Positions 8,553 through 17,133 of a DNA stretch of 64,000 bases are shown one piece after another (position 1 is the stretch's first letter; each line of letters starts with the position of its first letter). Below the pieces are notes generated by a model. The model was not told where the DNA came from. It was given only the letters and a program-made list of their open reading frames with translations, and made no database searches. A program made the position numbers and the translations under genes. Source of the stretch: Candidatus Lernaella stagnicola (GTDB lineage Bacteria; Lernaellota; Lernaellaia; Lernaellales; Lernaellaceae); assembly GCA_030765525.1 (NCBI GenBank), contig JAVCCK010000010.1, positions 124,001 through 188,000 on the forward strand. The letters run 5' to 3'.

Positions 8553-8897
8553 CTACAATTCCGCCAATCCGCAGAGCTGGTCGACCCGCGTGATGCACTG
8601 ATCGCGCAGGGCCGCGCCGGTGGCTTTGTCGCGATTATCGAGGATGCACTGGGCGATTTGCTCGTCACGCAAACTGCCCCTGAGGCAATACGAGCACGCC
8701 TCGCGCACATCCTCGTCGACCAAGGATTGGCAATCCTCCGGGCCGGTCACGTCGTCGCAGAAATCCGGGTTGCAGTCGACGCCTTTTTGCCCTTCGTCGT
8801 CCTCGTCGCCGTCACCGCTGGAAAAACAGGCGGCGGCCATCGTCAACATGAGAACCGCGACCCACAACCAAACCACATTCGCCCTGAACCGATGCAT
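8553..8897 (-). CDS. Small cysteine-rich lipoprotein
   Basis: 114 residues from ATG 8897, which has a strong AGGAGAGG site directly upstream; the longer open frame upstream is antisense-type shadow. The signal peptide leads to a lipobox-like MAAAC (Cys24), then an acidic linker and a mature domain with eight further cysteines (about 42, 47, 56, 68, 71, 84, 101, 109), an even number that would suit disulfides in the periplasm or at the surface. I do not recognise the domain. It lies 8 bases after the beta-barrel gene on the same strand and is probably its operon partner. Confidence 0.7.
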   Translation of the reverse strand: MHRFRANVVWLWVAVLMLTMAAACFSSGDGDEDDEGQKGVDCNPDFCDDVTGPEDCQSLVDEDVREACSYCLRGSLRDEQIAQCILDNRDKATGAALRDQCITRVDQLCGLAEL

Positions 8898-8905
8898 GCC
8901 CTCTC

Positions 8906-9697
8906 CTAGAAGCAGAAGTTGTACCCGACGAAGATCACCGGCGAGATCGGCACGCTCTTTTCCACTCCCGCAGCATGCAGTTGCAGCTCGAAATCCACGA
9001 ATCCCGGACCGGCTTTGATGCCTACGCCACCGAGCAAGCGACCGCCGAAACCGCCGCCCTTCACGTTTTGCGATTCTTCCTTTTTGTCGTCGGCGACGTC
9101 GAGATCGAGGCTCGTGTTTTTCGGAATGACGTCGAAGTCGTAGTAGTTGAACCCGATCCCCGCGCCTGCGTAAGGCTGCACTTTCCCATATCCAAACACC
9201 GCGTTCGCGCCAAGGTGAACGGGCAGCCACGTGCCGCTGATTTCCGGGTCGTCGCCGCCCAAAGCGCCGCCGGCGCCGAGCGGGACGTAGCCGAGTGAGC
9301 CGGTCACGGCCAGCCGCCACGAGTCGCGCCGCAAGACGGTGCGGGCCACGTTGAGTTCCAGGGCAAGGGCGTAAACGTCGGTAAACGGTATCGCGACGCC
9401 GAGTTTCGGCTCAAGACACCAGTCCGGTCCCCGGTGCTTGGCGCCCTTGGCTTTCCGCGAGCTTTTTTTACCCTTGGCCCCTTTCTTCCCTTTTTTCTTT
9501 TTGTCTTTCTTCTTCGCCCAAGTCGCCTGATTGGCCGGCGTTTCGTCGAAGGAACTGTCCGCCGCTGTGTTCAGTCCGATAAACGGATGAACATTCGCGT
9601 CTTCGGATGCGTTTTCGGCGGCGACGGCCGGTGCGGCCACAGTGACCAAGCAGAAACATAGACACACGAACAATCCAATAGCAGCGCGTGTGCGCAT
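8906..9697 (-). CDS. Predicted outer-membrane beta-barrel protein with Lys-rich linker
   Basis: 263 residues. An N-terminal signal peptide ends near AVAAEN. A strongly basic, low-complexity Lys/Gly stretch covers about residues 65-92. From ~95 on, alternating hydrophobic/polar strands rich in Gly and aromatic residues (LGVAIPFTDVYALALEL, YAGAGIGFNYYDF, GGVGIKAGPGFVDFELQL) end in an aromatic-terminal strand, FVGYNFCF. This is the pattern of a small 8-stranded barrel. The basic linker between signal and barrel is unusual and could contact lipopolysaccharide phosphates or polyanions. The Cys-rich lipoprotein follows immediately. No specific function is assigned. Confidence 0.7.
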   Translation of the reverse strand: MRTRAAIGLFVCLCFCLVTVAAPAVAAENASEDANVHPFIGLNTAADSSFDETPANQATWAKKKDKKKKGKKGAKGKKSSRKAKGAKHRGPDWCLEPKLGVAIPFTDVYALALELNVARTVLRRDSWRLAVTGSLGYVPLGAGGALGGDDPEISGTWLPVHLGANAVFGYGKVQPYAGAGIGFNYYDFDVIPKNTSLDLDVADDKKEESQNVKGGGFGGRLLGGVGIKAGPGFVDFELQLHAAGVEKSVPISPVIFVGYNFCF

Positions 9698-9726
9698 GGC
9701 GCGCCCTCCCCTGAGGTTGTTTCGTT

Positions 9727-11832
9727 TTATTCGTTTTCGTCAATCACGTCGTAGTAACGACCCATCCAGTATGCCTGCAAAAAGTCGGCGCCGCCACCGT
9801 TGAGCAAGTCACCGTGTGACTCCGACACGCGGAACGGGCCGTCTTTATAGTAGTTGGTCGTGCCGCCGAACTCCCAGAAAGGCGCACCGTAAATGCCCTG
9901 GTGGCGTCCGCCCTGGAAGTAATCGAGTTTCCAAAACAGCGACGGCAGGGGCGAGGCGCACCATTCCGGGTCGATGCGGTGGTCGATATCGAAGGTCTCC
10001 TTCGGGAAGGGAATTTCCCGCAGGCGCCAGATCGCGAAGTCCAAGACGTCGAGGGTGTCGGGCGCGGGTTCGGAGAACGAGTACGCCGCGATGGGCCACA
10101 TCACCTGCCCCGTGACGCCGTTGAGTCGCATGCCGTTGGTCCAGCCGGTGGTGAATAGGCCGAGGCCGTCGGCGCCGGTGGCTTCGATGAGTTGATAGAG
10201 CACGATCGTGCCCACGGTGTTGAGGTGTTGCCCGGACCAATCGGACACGCCCCAGAGATAGAACATGCCGTCGCCGATGAAGGTCCACACCTCGTAGAGC
10301 AGGTTGCTCCAGATTTCGTCGTAGCGGTCGAGGAAGCGCTGCTCGCCGTTCGTGAGATAGGCCAGCAGGTTGGCGGTCATCTCGTTGAAATTGCCGTCGC
10401 GCGCGATCGCGGCGTAATCGGCCAGAATGACGGCGCGGTCGGCGATGCCCTGCCGGTACACGTCGTACTGCGGCTCGTTGGGCAGGTACAGGTAGGACAT
10501 CAAATAGCTGTAGTAGAGGCCCTTGATCATGTCGTTGTTCCCGCCGGTGAGCCAGTCGTAATCTTCGTACGGCGCGGCCCCCTGCACCCATTCTTTGCTG
10601 CCGTCGGCGACATGCGGCCGCACGGCGCGCGCAAACGTGGTGTTGTCTTGCGGGATGTCGTGGGCGAGGAATTCACCGTCCAGCACAAGCAGCCAGTTGT
10701 CGAGCGCTTCCTGCTCGCCGGTCACGAGATAGCGCCACACCTGGCTGGCCAGGTAGCAGCCCGACCACAGCAGCGCGTCGCCGGATTCCTTCTGATGCAG
10801 TGGCACGGAGTCGACCACCGCCTCGCTGAACATGCCCTGCGGGTTGAGGAAGTAGAGCGGCATCTCCTCGTCGAAGAAGGCTGCTTTTTCGGCCAGCGTC
10901 GGCCCGTAGGCGCGCGACCGCAGCATCGTCTCGGCCATGCTGATTTCGTCGAGCCATTTGTTGACGACGCGGATGGTGTCGGGATGATCCCGGTACCACT
11001 CGAAATCCGTGCGGTAGTGATGGAAATAGTGAATGCCCGCCTCGAATTCCGGCCGGTCGCGGTAGTCGTCGTAAAACTCGAGCGCGTGGTACTCGCGCAG
11101 GAAAATATTGACGAGGGTTTTCAAAAACCCGGACATTTCCTCGTGACTTTGCCGCGTTTCATCCTCGTCAAGAAAGATCGGCGTTTCGCCGCCCGCTTCC
11201 TGGAAGGTCCACGTTTCGGTCGCGGCGTATTCCCGCGAAGCCTCCGGCGCCGAGGCGTAAGTGACGGTGTAGCCGTCCTTCGCGGTGGGCGTGGCGGTGG
11301 CCTCGATGACCACGCGCGGGCCGTCGATTTCCGCGTCGCGCGCCAGGTCGCCATAGGCGGAAATGAAATCGCCAACCTGCAACGACACGCTCAGTTTGTC
11401 GGGATCGACCTGCCCCAGCCACGCGCTGTGGACTTCGTAGTCGATGTCCTTGTAGGCGTCGGCGAAAGTGAGATCGGGGTAGCTCACGAGGCGGACGAAC
11501 TCGTAGCCTTTTTCGGCCAGGTACACTTCGGCCGTGCCGGTGTAGTCGCCGTGCGTATCGGTGCCGGTGAGGGAGTAAACCCCAGGCGCGATTGCGGTCG
11601 GAGACGGCGGCGAATCGTCGTTATCATCATCGTCATCGGCGTCATTGTCGTCGTCGTCGTCACCAACGGTGTCGTCGTCGTCATCAATGGAGTCGTCATC
11701 GGCGTCATCATCGTCACCAACGGTGTCGTCATCGGCGTCGGCGTCATTGTCGTCATCGTCGCCACAGCCCGCGGCGAGCACCACGGCCAGCGCGATCAGC
11801 AGCAGTAAAAACAAGATCCGTTTGGCGTTCAT
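9727..11832 (-). CDS. Asp-rich lipoprotein with predicted alpha/alpha-barrel domain
   Basis: 701 residues. The signal peptide ends in lipobox LAAGC (Cys23). It is followed directly by ~52 residues of almost pure Asp/Asn with interspersed T-V-G (24-75), a flexible anionic spacer that may bind calcium. Residues ~80-210 look beta-rich. From ~215 to the end there is a long helical region with repeated helix pairs and Trp/Tyr/His-rich loops (LLWSGCYLASQVWRYLVTG, GGNNDMIKGLYYSYLM, QHLNTVGTIVLYQLIEATG), resembling the toroid of (alpha/alpha)6 glycosidases and polysaccharide lyases. This is fold-level intuition; no catalytic motif is identified. RBS AGGGGG precedes ATG 11832. It lies downstream of mraY on the same strand. 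Confidence 0.65.
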   Translation of the reverse strand: MNAKRILFLLLLIALAVVLAAGCGDDDDNDADADDDTVGDDDDADDDSIDDDDDTVGDDDDDNDADDDDDNDDSPPSPTAIAPGVYSLTGTDTHGDYTGTAEVYLAEKGYEFVRLVSYPDLTFADAYKDIDYEVHSAWLGQVDPDKLSVSLQVGDFISAYGDLARDAEIDGPRVVIEATATPTAKDGYTVTYASAPEASREYAATETWTFQEAGGETPIFLDEDETRQSHEEMSGFLKTLVNIFLREYHALEFYDDYRDRPEFEAGIHYFHHYRTDFEWYRDHPDTIRVVNKWLDEISMAETMLRSRAYGPTLAEKAAFFDEEMPLYFLNPQGMFSEAVVDSVPLHQKESGDALLWSGCYLASQVWRYLVTGEQEALDNWLLVLDGEFLAHDIPQDNTTFARAVRPHVADGSKEWVQGAAPYEDYDWLTGGNNDMIKGLYYSYLMSYLYLPNEPQYDVYRQGIADRAVILADYAAIARDGNFNEMTANLLAYLTNGEQRFLDRYDEIWSNLLYEVWTFIGDGMFYLWGVSDWSGQHLNTVGTIVLYQLIEATGADGLGLFTTGWTNGMRLNGVTGQVMWPIAAYSFSEPAPDTLDVLDFAIWRLREIPFPKETFDIDHRIDPEWCASPLPSLFWKLDYFQGGRHQGIYGAPFWEFGGTTNYYKDGPFRVSESHGDLLNGGGADFLQAYWMGRYYDVIDENE
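11608..11763 (-). repeat. Asp-codon low-complexity tract (lipoprotein N-terminus)
   Basis: On the minus strand this stretch is an imperfect GAC/GAT repeat encoding runs of Asp broken by Asn, Ala, Thr-Val-Gly and Ser-Ile. It lies directly after the lipidated Cys of the 9727-11832 protein. A similar tract with T-T-G spacers forms the C-terminus of the C25 protease (about 59758-60050). Confidence 0.85.
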
Positions 11833-11912
11833 GGCACAAATCCCCCTGCGTAAAACCGCTTCAGTTTACCCAGGCGGATCGGAGAACGCAAAACTGTCGG
11901 TGAGACGAAATC

Positions 11913-13028
11913 CTATCTCAACTTGAGCGCCAGCACCGCCAACATTGCGGCGATTCCGGCGACGATCCACATCCGGACGACGACTTTCGGCTCGGCTAGG
12001 CCACGCAGACGAAAGGCGTCGTGCATCGGGGCGCGGGACAACAAGCGCATGCCCAACGCACCGCGACCGACTCCAAGTTTGTCTTGAATCAGCGAGGAGC
12101 CGAACTCGGCGCAGAACAGGAAACCGGCGATCAGGAAAAGCAGTTCCTGTTTGACCAGCACCGCCGCGGTAGCCAACACGCCGCCGATGGCCAGGCTGCC
12201 CGCGTCGCCCATGAATACCGTGGCCGGGTAGGAGTTGTACCAAAGAAAGCCGATCAACGAACCGAACAGCGCGGCCAGGAAGACGGCCACTTCGCCCGCG
12301 CCTTTGATCTGATCGAACAGCAGGTAGTTGCTGATTTGCGCGTGGGAGAGGATGTAGGCGTAGATGACGTACACGCCGGCGGTCATGATCGCCGGGCCGG
12401 TGGCCAGCCCGTCCATGCCGTCGGTGAGGTTAATCGCGTTACTGATGCCCAGCACGACGCCCACGACAAAGGGCAGGTAAAGAATCCACAGGGGGATCGT
12501 TCCTTTAATGAAGGGCACGGTGATGTGACCGATCAAATGCCGCTCGTGAGGCGAGATGCCCGGAATGAGACAAACGAGGGCCAACAGCAGCGCGAAGATG
12601 CCTTGGTAAATGAGTTTCTCGCGGCGCGACAACCCTTCATCGGCGCGTTTGTGCACGACGATTTTCAGGTAGTCGTCGGCGGCCCCGATGGTCGTGAACC
12701 AAAGGAGCGCCAGGAAGAGAATCTGTACAAAACGGCTGGTGAGGTCGCAGGTGAGCAGCGCGACCAGGATCGTCACGAAAGCGAAAATCGTGCCGCCCAT
12801 CTGCGGCGTGCCTTTTTTGTCGCTGATTTTCATCACGCCGTAATCGCGGGGCGTGTCGTGGATACCGGCGCGGTGCAGCAAACGGATCATCGGGCCGCCG
12901 AAGATCAACGTGCCCAAAATACCCAGCACCGCCGCCACGCCCACGCGCACGGTGATGTAGCCGAACAAGCGAACAAAGGACGTGACGGGACCCTGCGCGG
13001 CGGCTTGTTCGTAAATCCAGTACAGCAC
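11913..13028 (-). CDS. mraY: Phospho-N-acetylmuramoyl-pentapeptide-transferase MraY
   Basis: 371 residues from a GTG start at 13028, giving the canonical N-terminus MLYWIYEQ. GGAGG lies about 10 bases upstream, inside the end of the preceding gene. MraY is the polytopic inner-membrane enzyme that transfers phospho-MurNAc-pentapeptide from UDP to undecaprenyl phosphate, making lipid I. Family motifs are present: KKGTPQMGG (71-79), the Asp pair in ADDYLK (117-122), NLTDGMDGLA (200-209) and FMGDAGSLAIGG (272-283). The stop of the MurG-MurJ fusion (TAA 13032-13030) is one base before this start, so translation is probably coupled. The usual dcw neighbours (murE, murF, murD, ftsW, murC) are absent here. 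Confidence 0.97.
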   Translation of the reverse strand: MLYWIYEQAAAQGPVTSFVRLFGYITVRVGVAAVLGILGTLIFGGPMIRLLHRAGIHDTPRDYGVMKISDKKGTPQMGGTIFAFVTILVALLTCDLTSRFVQILFLALLWFTTIGAADDYLKIVVHKRADEGLSRREKLIYQGIFALLLALVCLIPGISPHERHLIGHITVPFIKGTIPLWILYLPFVVGVVLGISNAINLTDGMDGLATGPAIMTAGVYVIYAYILSHAQISNYLLFDQIKGAGEVAVFLAALFGSLIGFLWYNSYPATVFMGDAGSLAIGGVLATAAVLVKQELLFLIAGFLFCAEFGSSLIQDKLGVGRGALGMRLLSRAPMHDAFRLRGLAEPKVVVRMWIVAGIAAMLAVLALKLR

Positions 13029-13029
13029 C

Positions 13030-16000
13030 TTAGGGTTCCTCCGGCAGTCCATCGAGCGCTCGACGCAGCGCGCGTTTGAGCGGCGAAATCGGTTCGACCA
13101 TCTCCCCGGCGAGCAAAGTGCGGCCCAGCACCCGGCGCAGTTCGGCGACATCGGTCATGACGCCGCGGTCGAAGAGGCGACGACAGGCGTCGACTGCCGC
13201 GAGACGAATCGGCCAGCGCGGGTGATCGAGGAAGGCCGTCAGCCGGTCGCCGAGGCCGTCGGTGACGGCCAACTCAGCGTAGGCGCGAATGGCCACCGGG
13301 GCGACCTCGAAATGCCGGTCGTCCATGCGTTCGATGACCTTGGCGAAAACTTCATCGTCGCCACGCAAATCCTCCGCGAAGGCGATCGCGGCGCGCAGGG
13401 CGTATTGTCGGACTTCCCAGTACGTGTCGTCCAGGGCGTACAGCAGGGCGTCGCGAACCCGCGCGTCGAACGCGCCGATTTCCACGAGGCTGGTCAGCGC
13501 GTTGCGGCGTACGAAGCCGACATCGCGGGCGTCGCCGGTCAACACGCGCACGAGCCGCAAGCGCTTTTTCGCTTGTTCGGTGATCGCCCCGACCAGCGCG
13601 TCGATTCTGTCGGCCAACTTGAGCGCGCCGATCAGCTTGATGCCGATGTTGCGGATCCACCAGTCGTCGTGCGCCAGGTAGTTTTCGAGGCGCTCGCGAA
13701 CGATGCTCATTTCTTCTTCGTTGAACTCGCGGCGTCGCGCTTCGGCCAGCAATGCGGCGGCACCCAGGGCGCGCACATTAAGGTTTTCGTCGTCGTGGTG
13801 CGGGCGAACGGGCAACCGCCCGAAGGGGCGGCCCAGGCCGAGACGAGCGCTGTAGAAATTCAGCAACTCGAGCAGTGGCCCGGTGCGCATTAAGTAGGCG
13901 AAGGCGACGAAAACGGCCAGGCCCAGCACGGCCGGAGTCCCGAACGACCACAGGTTGCGCAGGAAGCCGTGTCCGGAGCCGGGGTCTTGGAAAACGAGCT
14001 TGACGACCAGCACCATCACGATACCCGCGACCACTGTTTTGCCCACGGTGGCCAGCAAGTCGCGCGGCGAGAGCGGCGCGTGGTCGGCGGCGAGGCGGCG
14101 CGCCACGATGATGTGCCGCCAGACCATGTTGAAGGTGAAACCGATCGAGGTCGCCAAGGCGAGCCCGGCGTGTTGCAGGGGGGTGCGCACCAGCAGCAGG
14201 GCGAACACGAGGTACACGGCCAGGCTGCCGGCGTTGGTCACCATGCTCGTGCGGGTATCGAGCTGGCTGGAAAAAACGCGGCTGTAGAACGAGGTCAGCG
14301 ACCAGCCCAGCAAACCCAGCGCGTAACACACGAGCGCGAGGCTGGTCATGGCCGTGTTGTGGGCGGTGAAGGCGCCGCCTTCGAAGATGACGCGCACCAA
14401 CGGGGCGGCCAACACCACCATCAACGCGGTCGTGGGCAGGATAAGCATCAAAGTGGCCTCGATGCCGCGGCGAATCAGGTCGCGATATCGCTTGGCGTCA
14501 CCGGTCGCGGCGACGTCGGCCAGGTCGCGCAGGAAGACGCGGTTGATGCTCATCGACAGCACGCTGAAGGGGAAAACCACCAGGATGCGTGAGAAATACA
14601 GCGCACTGACCGACCCGGCGATCAGGGGCGTCGCGAGAATTTTGTCGACCACGCCGCCCGCTTTGTTGAGCGTGGCGTCGATGAAGATGGGGCCGGAAAG
14701 CGCGGTGACTTTTTTCACACCCGGCTCGGCGGTGATGGTCGGGCGGTAGGCGTTCCACGCAACTTTTTCACGTAAGCCGCGGCGCAGCAGGAAGAACAAC
14801 TGAAAGGCGATTTGCAGCGCGCCGCCGACCAACACGCCGATACCCAGCGAGTACATTCCGATCAGCGGGTTGAGTACCAGGACCGAAAAAATCACGCCGA
14901 TGCTGTAAAACACCGGCGAGAACGCGTTCGGACCGAAACGATCGAAGCTCTGCAGCAACGTGCCCAAAAAGGCGCTGATGCTCATCAAAACAAGGAAGGG
15001 AAACATCAGCCGCGTCATGGCCACGGTTTGGCTGATCAGCCCCTTGTCGACGAAGCCCGGCGCCACCAGATGAATCCACCACGGGCAGGTCAAGATGCCC
15101 AACGTCGCCAAACCCGCGGAGAGGACGAAGAATAAATTGAACACCTGCCACGCCAGCCGCCAGGCGGGGCGCTTGTCGTCGCTGCGGCCGTGGAAGAGGC
15201 GGAACGACGGCAGGAACGCGTTCTCGAGGGCCATCTCGGCAACAACTTCGCGCATCAGGTTCGCCAGGCTGAGTGCCACCGCGAACACGTCCATGACGAC
15301 GCCCGCACCGAAAAAGCGGCCCAAAAACGCTTCGCGGAAAAAGCCCATGACCTTGGCGCCCAGCGTGCCCACGCCCTGGGAAAATACATTCTCGACTGCG
15401 CCTTTGCCCGGCTCCTCCTGCGAAACGATGACGGTTTCGAATTCCAGGCCCAGTTCCATCTCGCCCGGCAGCACGATGGCATCGCCCACCGCCAGCGGCG
15501 TGGGGCCGTCCACGTCCTGCGTTCCCGATTCGCCGTGGCGACGCAACATCAGGGCGCGTCCGCGGCGCGGGATCAGGATCCATGTCTCGTCGATGCGGCC
15601 GTTGACGGCGCGGCTGGTGCGCTTGATGTCAAAATGGTGCCGCCGCAAGCCGCCGATCTTCAGGCGGACATCATCCCAGCGGCCGGCCCCGACGCGGCTG
15701 CGGTCGAAAAGGACTTCGGTGCGCTCGCCGACCGGATCAACCAGGAAAGTGCGGGGCCGCTGCACGCGGGTCGGCTTGGGTTTGGGCGGCGCGACCAGCT
15801 TGTCGGCCTCGTCACCGATGCTCGTCAGGCAGTCGATCACCACAAAGCTCGCCGCCGCCTCGCGCATGGCCGCGCGGCGTTCGGGCGTCAAGTCGAGCAG
15901 ATCGCGCACGGCGTCCAGCACGCGGTCGCCGCTTACGGCGTCGACGACCTCCCCGTCTTCCACGATGCGCCGCTCCTGAATGGCGATGCACGCGCCGCCC

Positions 16001-16980
16001 GCGGCCATGGTCTCCGCATTCTTGACCTGGTGGTCGCCCGGCAGGCCCGACTTGGGAATCACGACGGCCGGCACACCGAGGCTCATCGTTTCGGCCAACG
16101 ACCCGGCCCCGGCGCGGCACACGATGGCGTCGGCGACGCGCAGCCATTTTTCGATGTCGTAGAGGTAGACTTCGCGGCGGTAGAAATCGCCCGCCCGGCT
16201 TTCGTCGAAGCCGCGGGCGTGCAGGCGGGCGGTCGTGTCCTCGAAGGCGTTGTAGTCCTTGCCCGCGTAGCGGCCCACGCCGTGCATGACGAACACGCGC
16301 GAGCGGAGCGCTTCGTCGGCGGCCAGGGTCGGCAGGAAATCGGCGACGGCGCGGTTGATCGTGCGCGCCCCGAGCGAGCCGCCGGTGACCAGCACGACGC
16401 GGCGGTCGGGGTCGATGCCCAGTTCGCGTTTCCAGGCGCGGCGTTGGTCTTCGGAGACGGCTTCGCGGCACGCAAGGATTTCGGGCCGCACCGGGTAGCC
16501 GACGAACACGCCGTTGTGAACGAAGTGCTCGAGGGATTCCTCGAAACTGACGCAGACGCGGCCGGCCAGCTTGCCGAAGGTGCGGTTGACCAAGCCGGGA
16601 TATGCGTTCTGCTCGTGCACCAGCGTGGGGCGTCGTAACAAGCGTGCGGCCAAAAGCGCCGGGGCGCTGGCGTAGCCGCCGGTGGCGACGACCAGTCGCG
16701 GTCGATATCGCACTAAGAGGGCGAGCGATTTGAGCGTGCCCAGCGCCAGGGCCAACAAGAAGCCGAGCATGGCGAAGGATACTTTGCGCGAAGGCAGGCC
16801 GCGGGAGGGTACGAAAGCAACGGGGATGCCGTGACGCGGTACGATGTCGGCCTCGGCCCCTTTGGCGACGCCGATGTAGAGGAACTGCGCTTCCGGGTCA
16901 CGCCGGGCGAGTTCGCTGGCGATCGCCAAGTTGGGGTAAACATGACCGCCGGTGCCACCACCGGTCAGAACGTAACGCAT
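13030..16980 (-). CDS. murG-murJ: MurG-FHA-like-MurJ-HEAT fusion: lipid II synthase joined to lipid II flippase
   Basis: One uninterrupted 1316-residue frame. Residues 1-~395 are a full MurG (GT28), which adds GlcNAc to lipid I at the cytoplasmic face: GGGTGGHVYPNLAIA, GGYASAPALL (101), HEQNAYPGLVNR (122), TGGSLGAR (199), AGAGSLAET (290), GDHQVKNAE (315). Residues ~408-520 look like an FHA beta-sandwich (VGAGRWDDVRL, GLRRHHFDI, VDGPTPLAVGDAIVL), but the Arg and Ser that bind phosphothreonine appear replaced. Residues ~533-1045 are a full MurJ/MviN lipid II flippase with the essential charged positions (GFFREAFLGRFFGAG Arg549; MDVFAVAL Asp564; LMREVVAEMALENAF Arg577; YFSRIL Arg798). Residues ~1065-1310 are HEAT-like helical repeats. 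mraY follows after one base. Confidence 0.95.
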   Translation of the reverse strand: MRYVLTGGGTGGHVYPNLAIASELARRDPEAQFLYIGVAKGAEADIVPRHGIPVAFVPSRGLPSRKVSFAMLGFLLALALGTLKSLALLVRYRPRLVVATGGYASAPALLAARLLRRPTLVHEQNAYPGLVNRTFGKLAGRVCVSFEESLEHFVHNGVFVGYPVRPEILACREAVSEDQRRAWKRELGIDPDRRVVLVTGGSLGARTINRAVADFLPTLAADEALRSRVFVMHGVGRYAGKDYNAFEDTTARLHARGFDESRAGDFYRREVYLYDIEKWLRVADAIVCRAGAGSLAETMSLGVPAVVIPKSGLPGDHQVKNAETMAAGGACIAIQERRIVEDGEVVDAVSGDRVLDAVRDLLDLTPERRAAMREAAASFVVIDCLTSIGDEADKLVAPPKPKPTRVQRPRTFLVDPVGERTEVLFDRSRVGAGRWDDVRLKIGGLRRHHFDIKRTSRAVNGRIDETWILIPRRGRALMLRRHGESGTQDVDGPTPLAVGDAIVLPGEMELGLEFETVIVSQEEPGKGAVENVFSQGVGTLGAKVMGFFREAFLGRFFGAGVVMDVFAVALSLANLMREVVAEMALENAFLPSFRLFHGRSDDKRPAWRLAWQVFNLFFVLSAGLATLGILTCPWWIHLVAPGFVDKGLISQTVAMTRLMFPFLVLMSISAFLGTLLQSFDRFGPNAFSPVFYSIGVIFSVLVLNPLIGMYSLGIGVLVGGALQIAFQLFFLLRRGLREKVAWNAYRPTITAEPGVKKVTALSGPIFIDATLNKAGGVVDKILATPLIAGSVSALYFSRILVVFPFSVLSMSINRVFLRDLADVAATGDAKRYRDLIRRGIEATLMLILPTTALMVVLAAPLVRVIFEGGAFTAHNTAMTSLALVCYALGLLGWSLTSFYSRVFSSQLDTRTSMVTNAGSLAVYLVFALLLVRTPLQHAGLALATSIGFTFNMVWRHIIVARRLAADHAPLSPRDLLATVGKTVVAGIVMVLVVKLVFQDPGSGHGFLRNLWSFGTPAVLGLAVFVAFAYLMRTGPLLELLNFYSARLGLGRPFGRLPVRPHHDDENLNVRALGAAALLAEARRREFNEEEMSIVRERLENYLAHDDWWIRNIGIKLIGALKLADRIDALVGAITEQAKKRLRLVRVLTGDARDVGFVRRNALTSLVEIGAFDARVRDALLYALDDTYWEVRQYALRAAIAFAEDLRGDDEVFAKVIERMDDRHFEVAPVAIRAYAELAVTDGLGDRLTAFLDHPRWPIRLAAVDACRRLFDRGVMTDVAELRRVLGRTLLAGEMVEPISPLKRALRRALDGLPEEP

Positions 16981-17133
16981 GGGGCTTTTCGAACCTCTTG
17001 GAAGTTGTCATAAAGTAGCACCCCCACGACGGGCACTCAACCGATTCCACGGCTGCTTTCTTCGACAGCCGGACCGGAAAAAGGTTGCGTGCGGCCAATT
17101 TGGTTTTGCAGGCAAGTGAGGTATCATCCGGCC

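Noticed and set aside
10192-11808. A 538-codon plus-strand frame opposite the Asp-rich lipoprotein
   Set aside because: Low-complexity Val/Ile runs arise from reading the Asp-codon repeat on the other strand; the minus-strand gene has a lipobox and ribosome site.
15190-16638. A 482-codon plus-strand frame inside the MurG-MurJ gene
   Set aside because: It is antisense to clear MurG and MurJ motifs and has no domain of its own.
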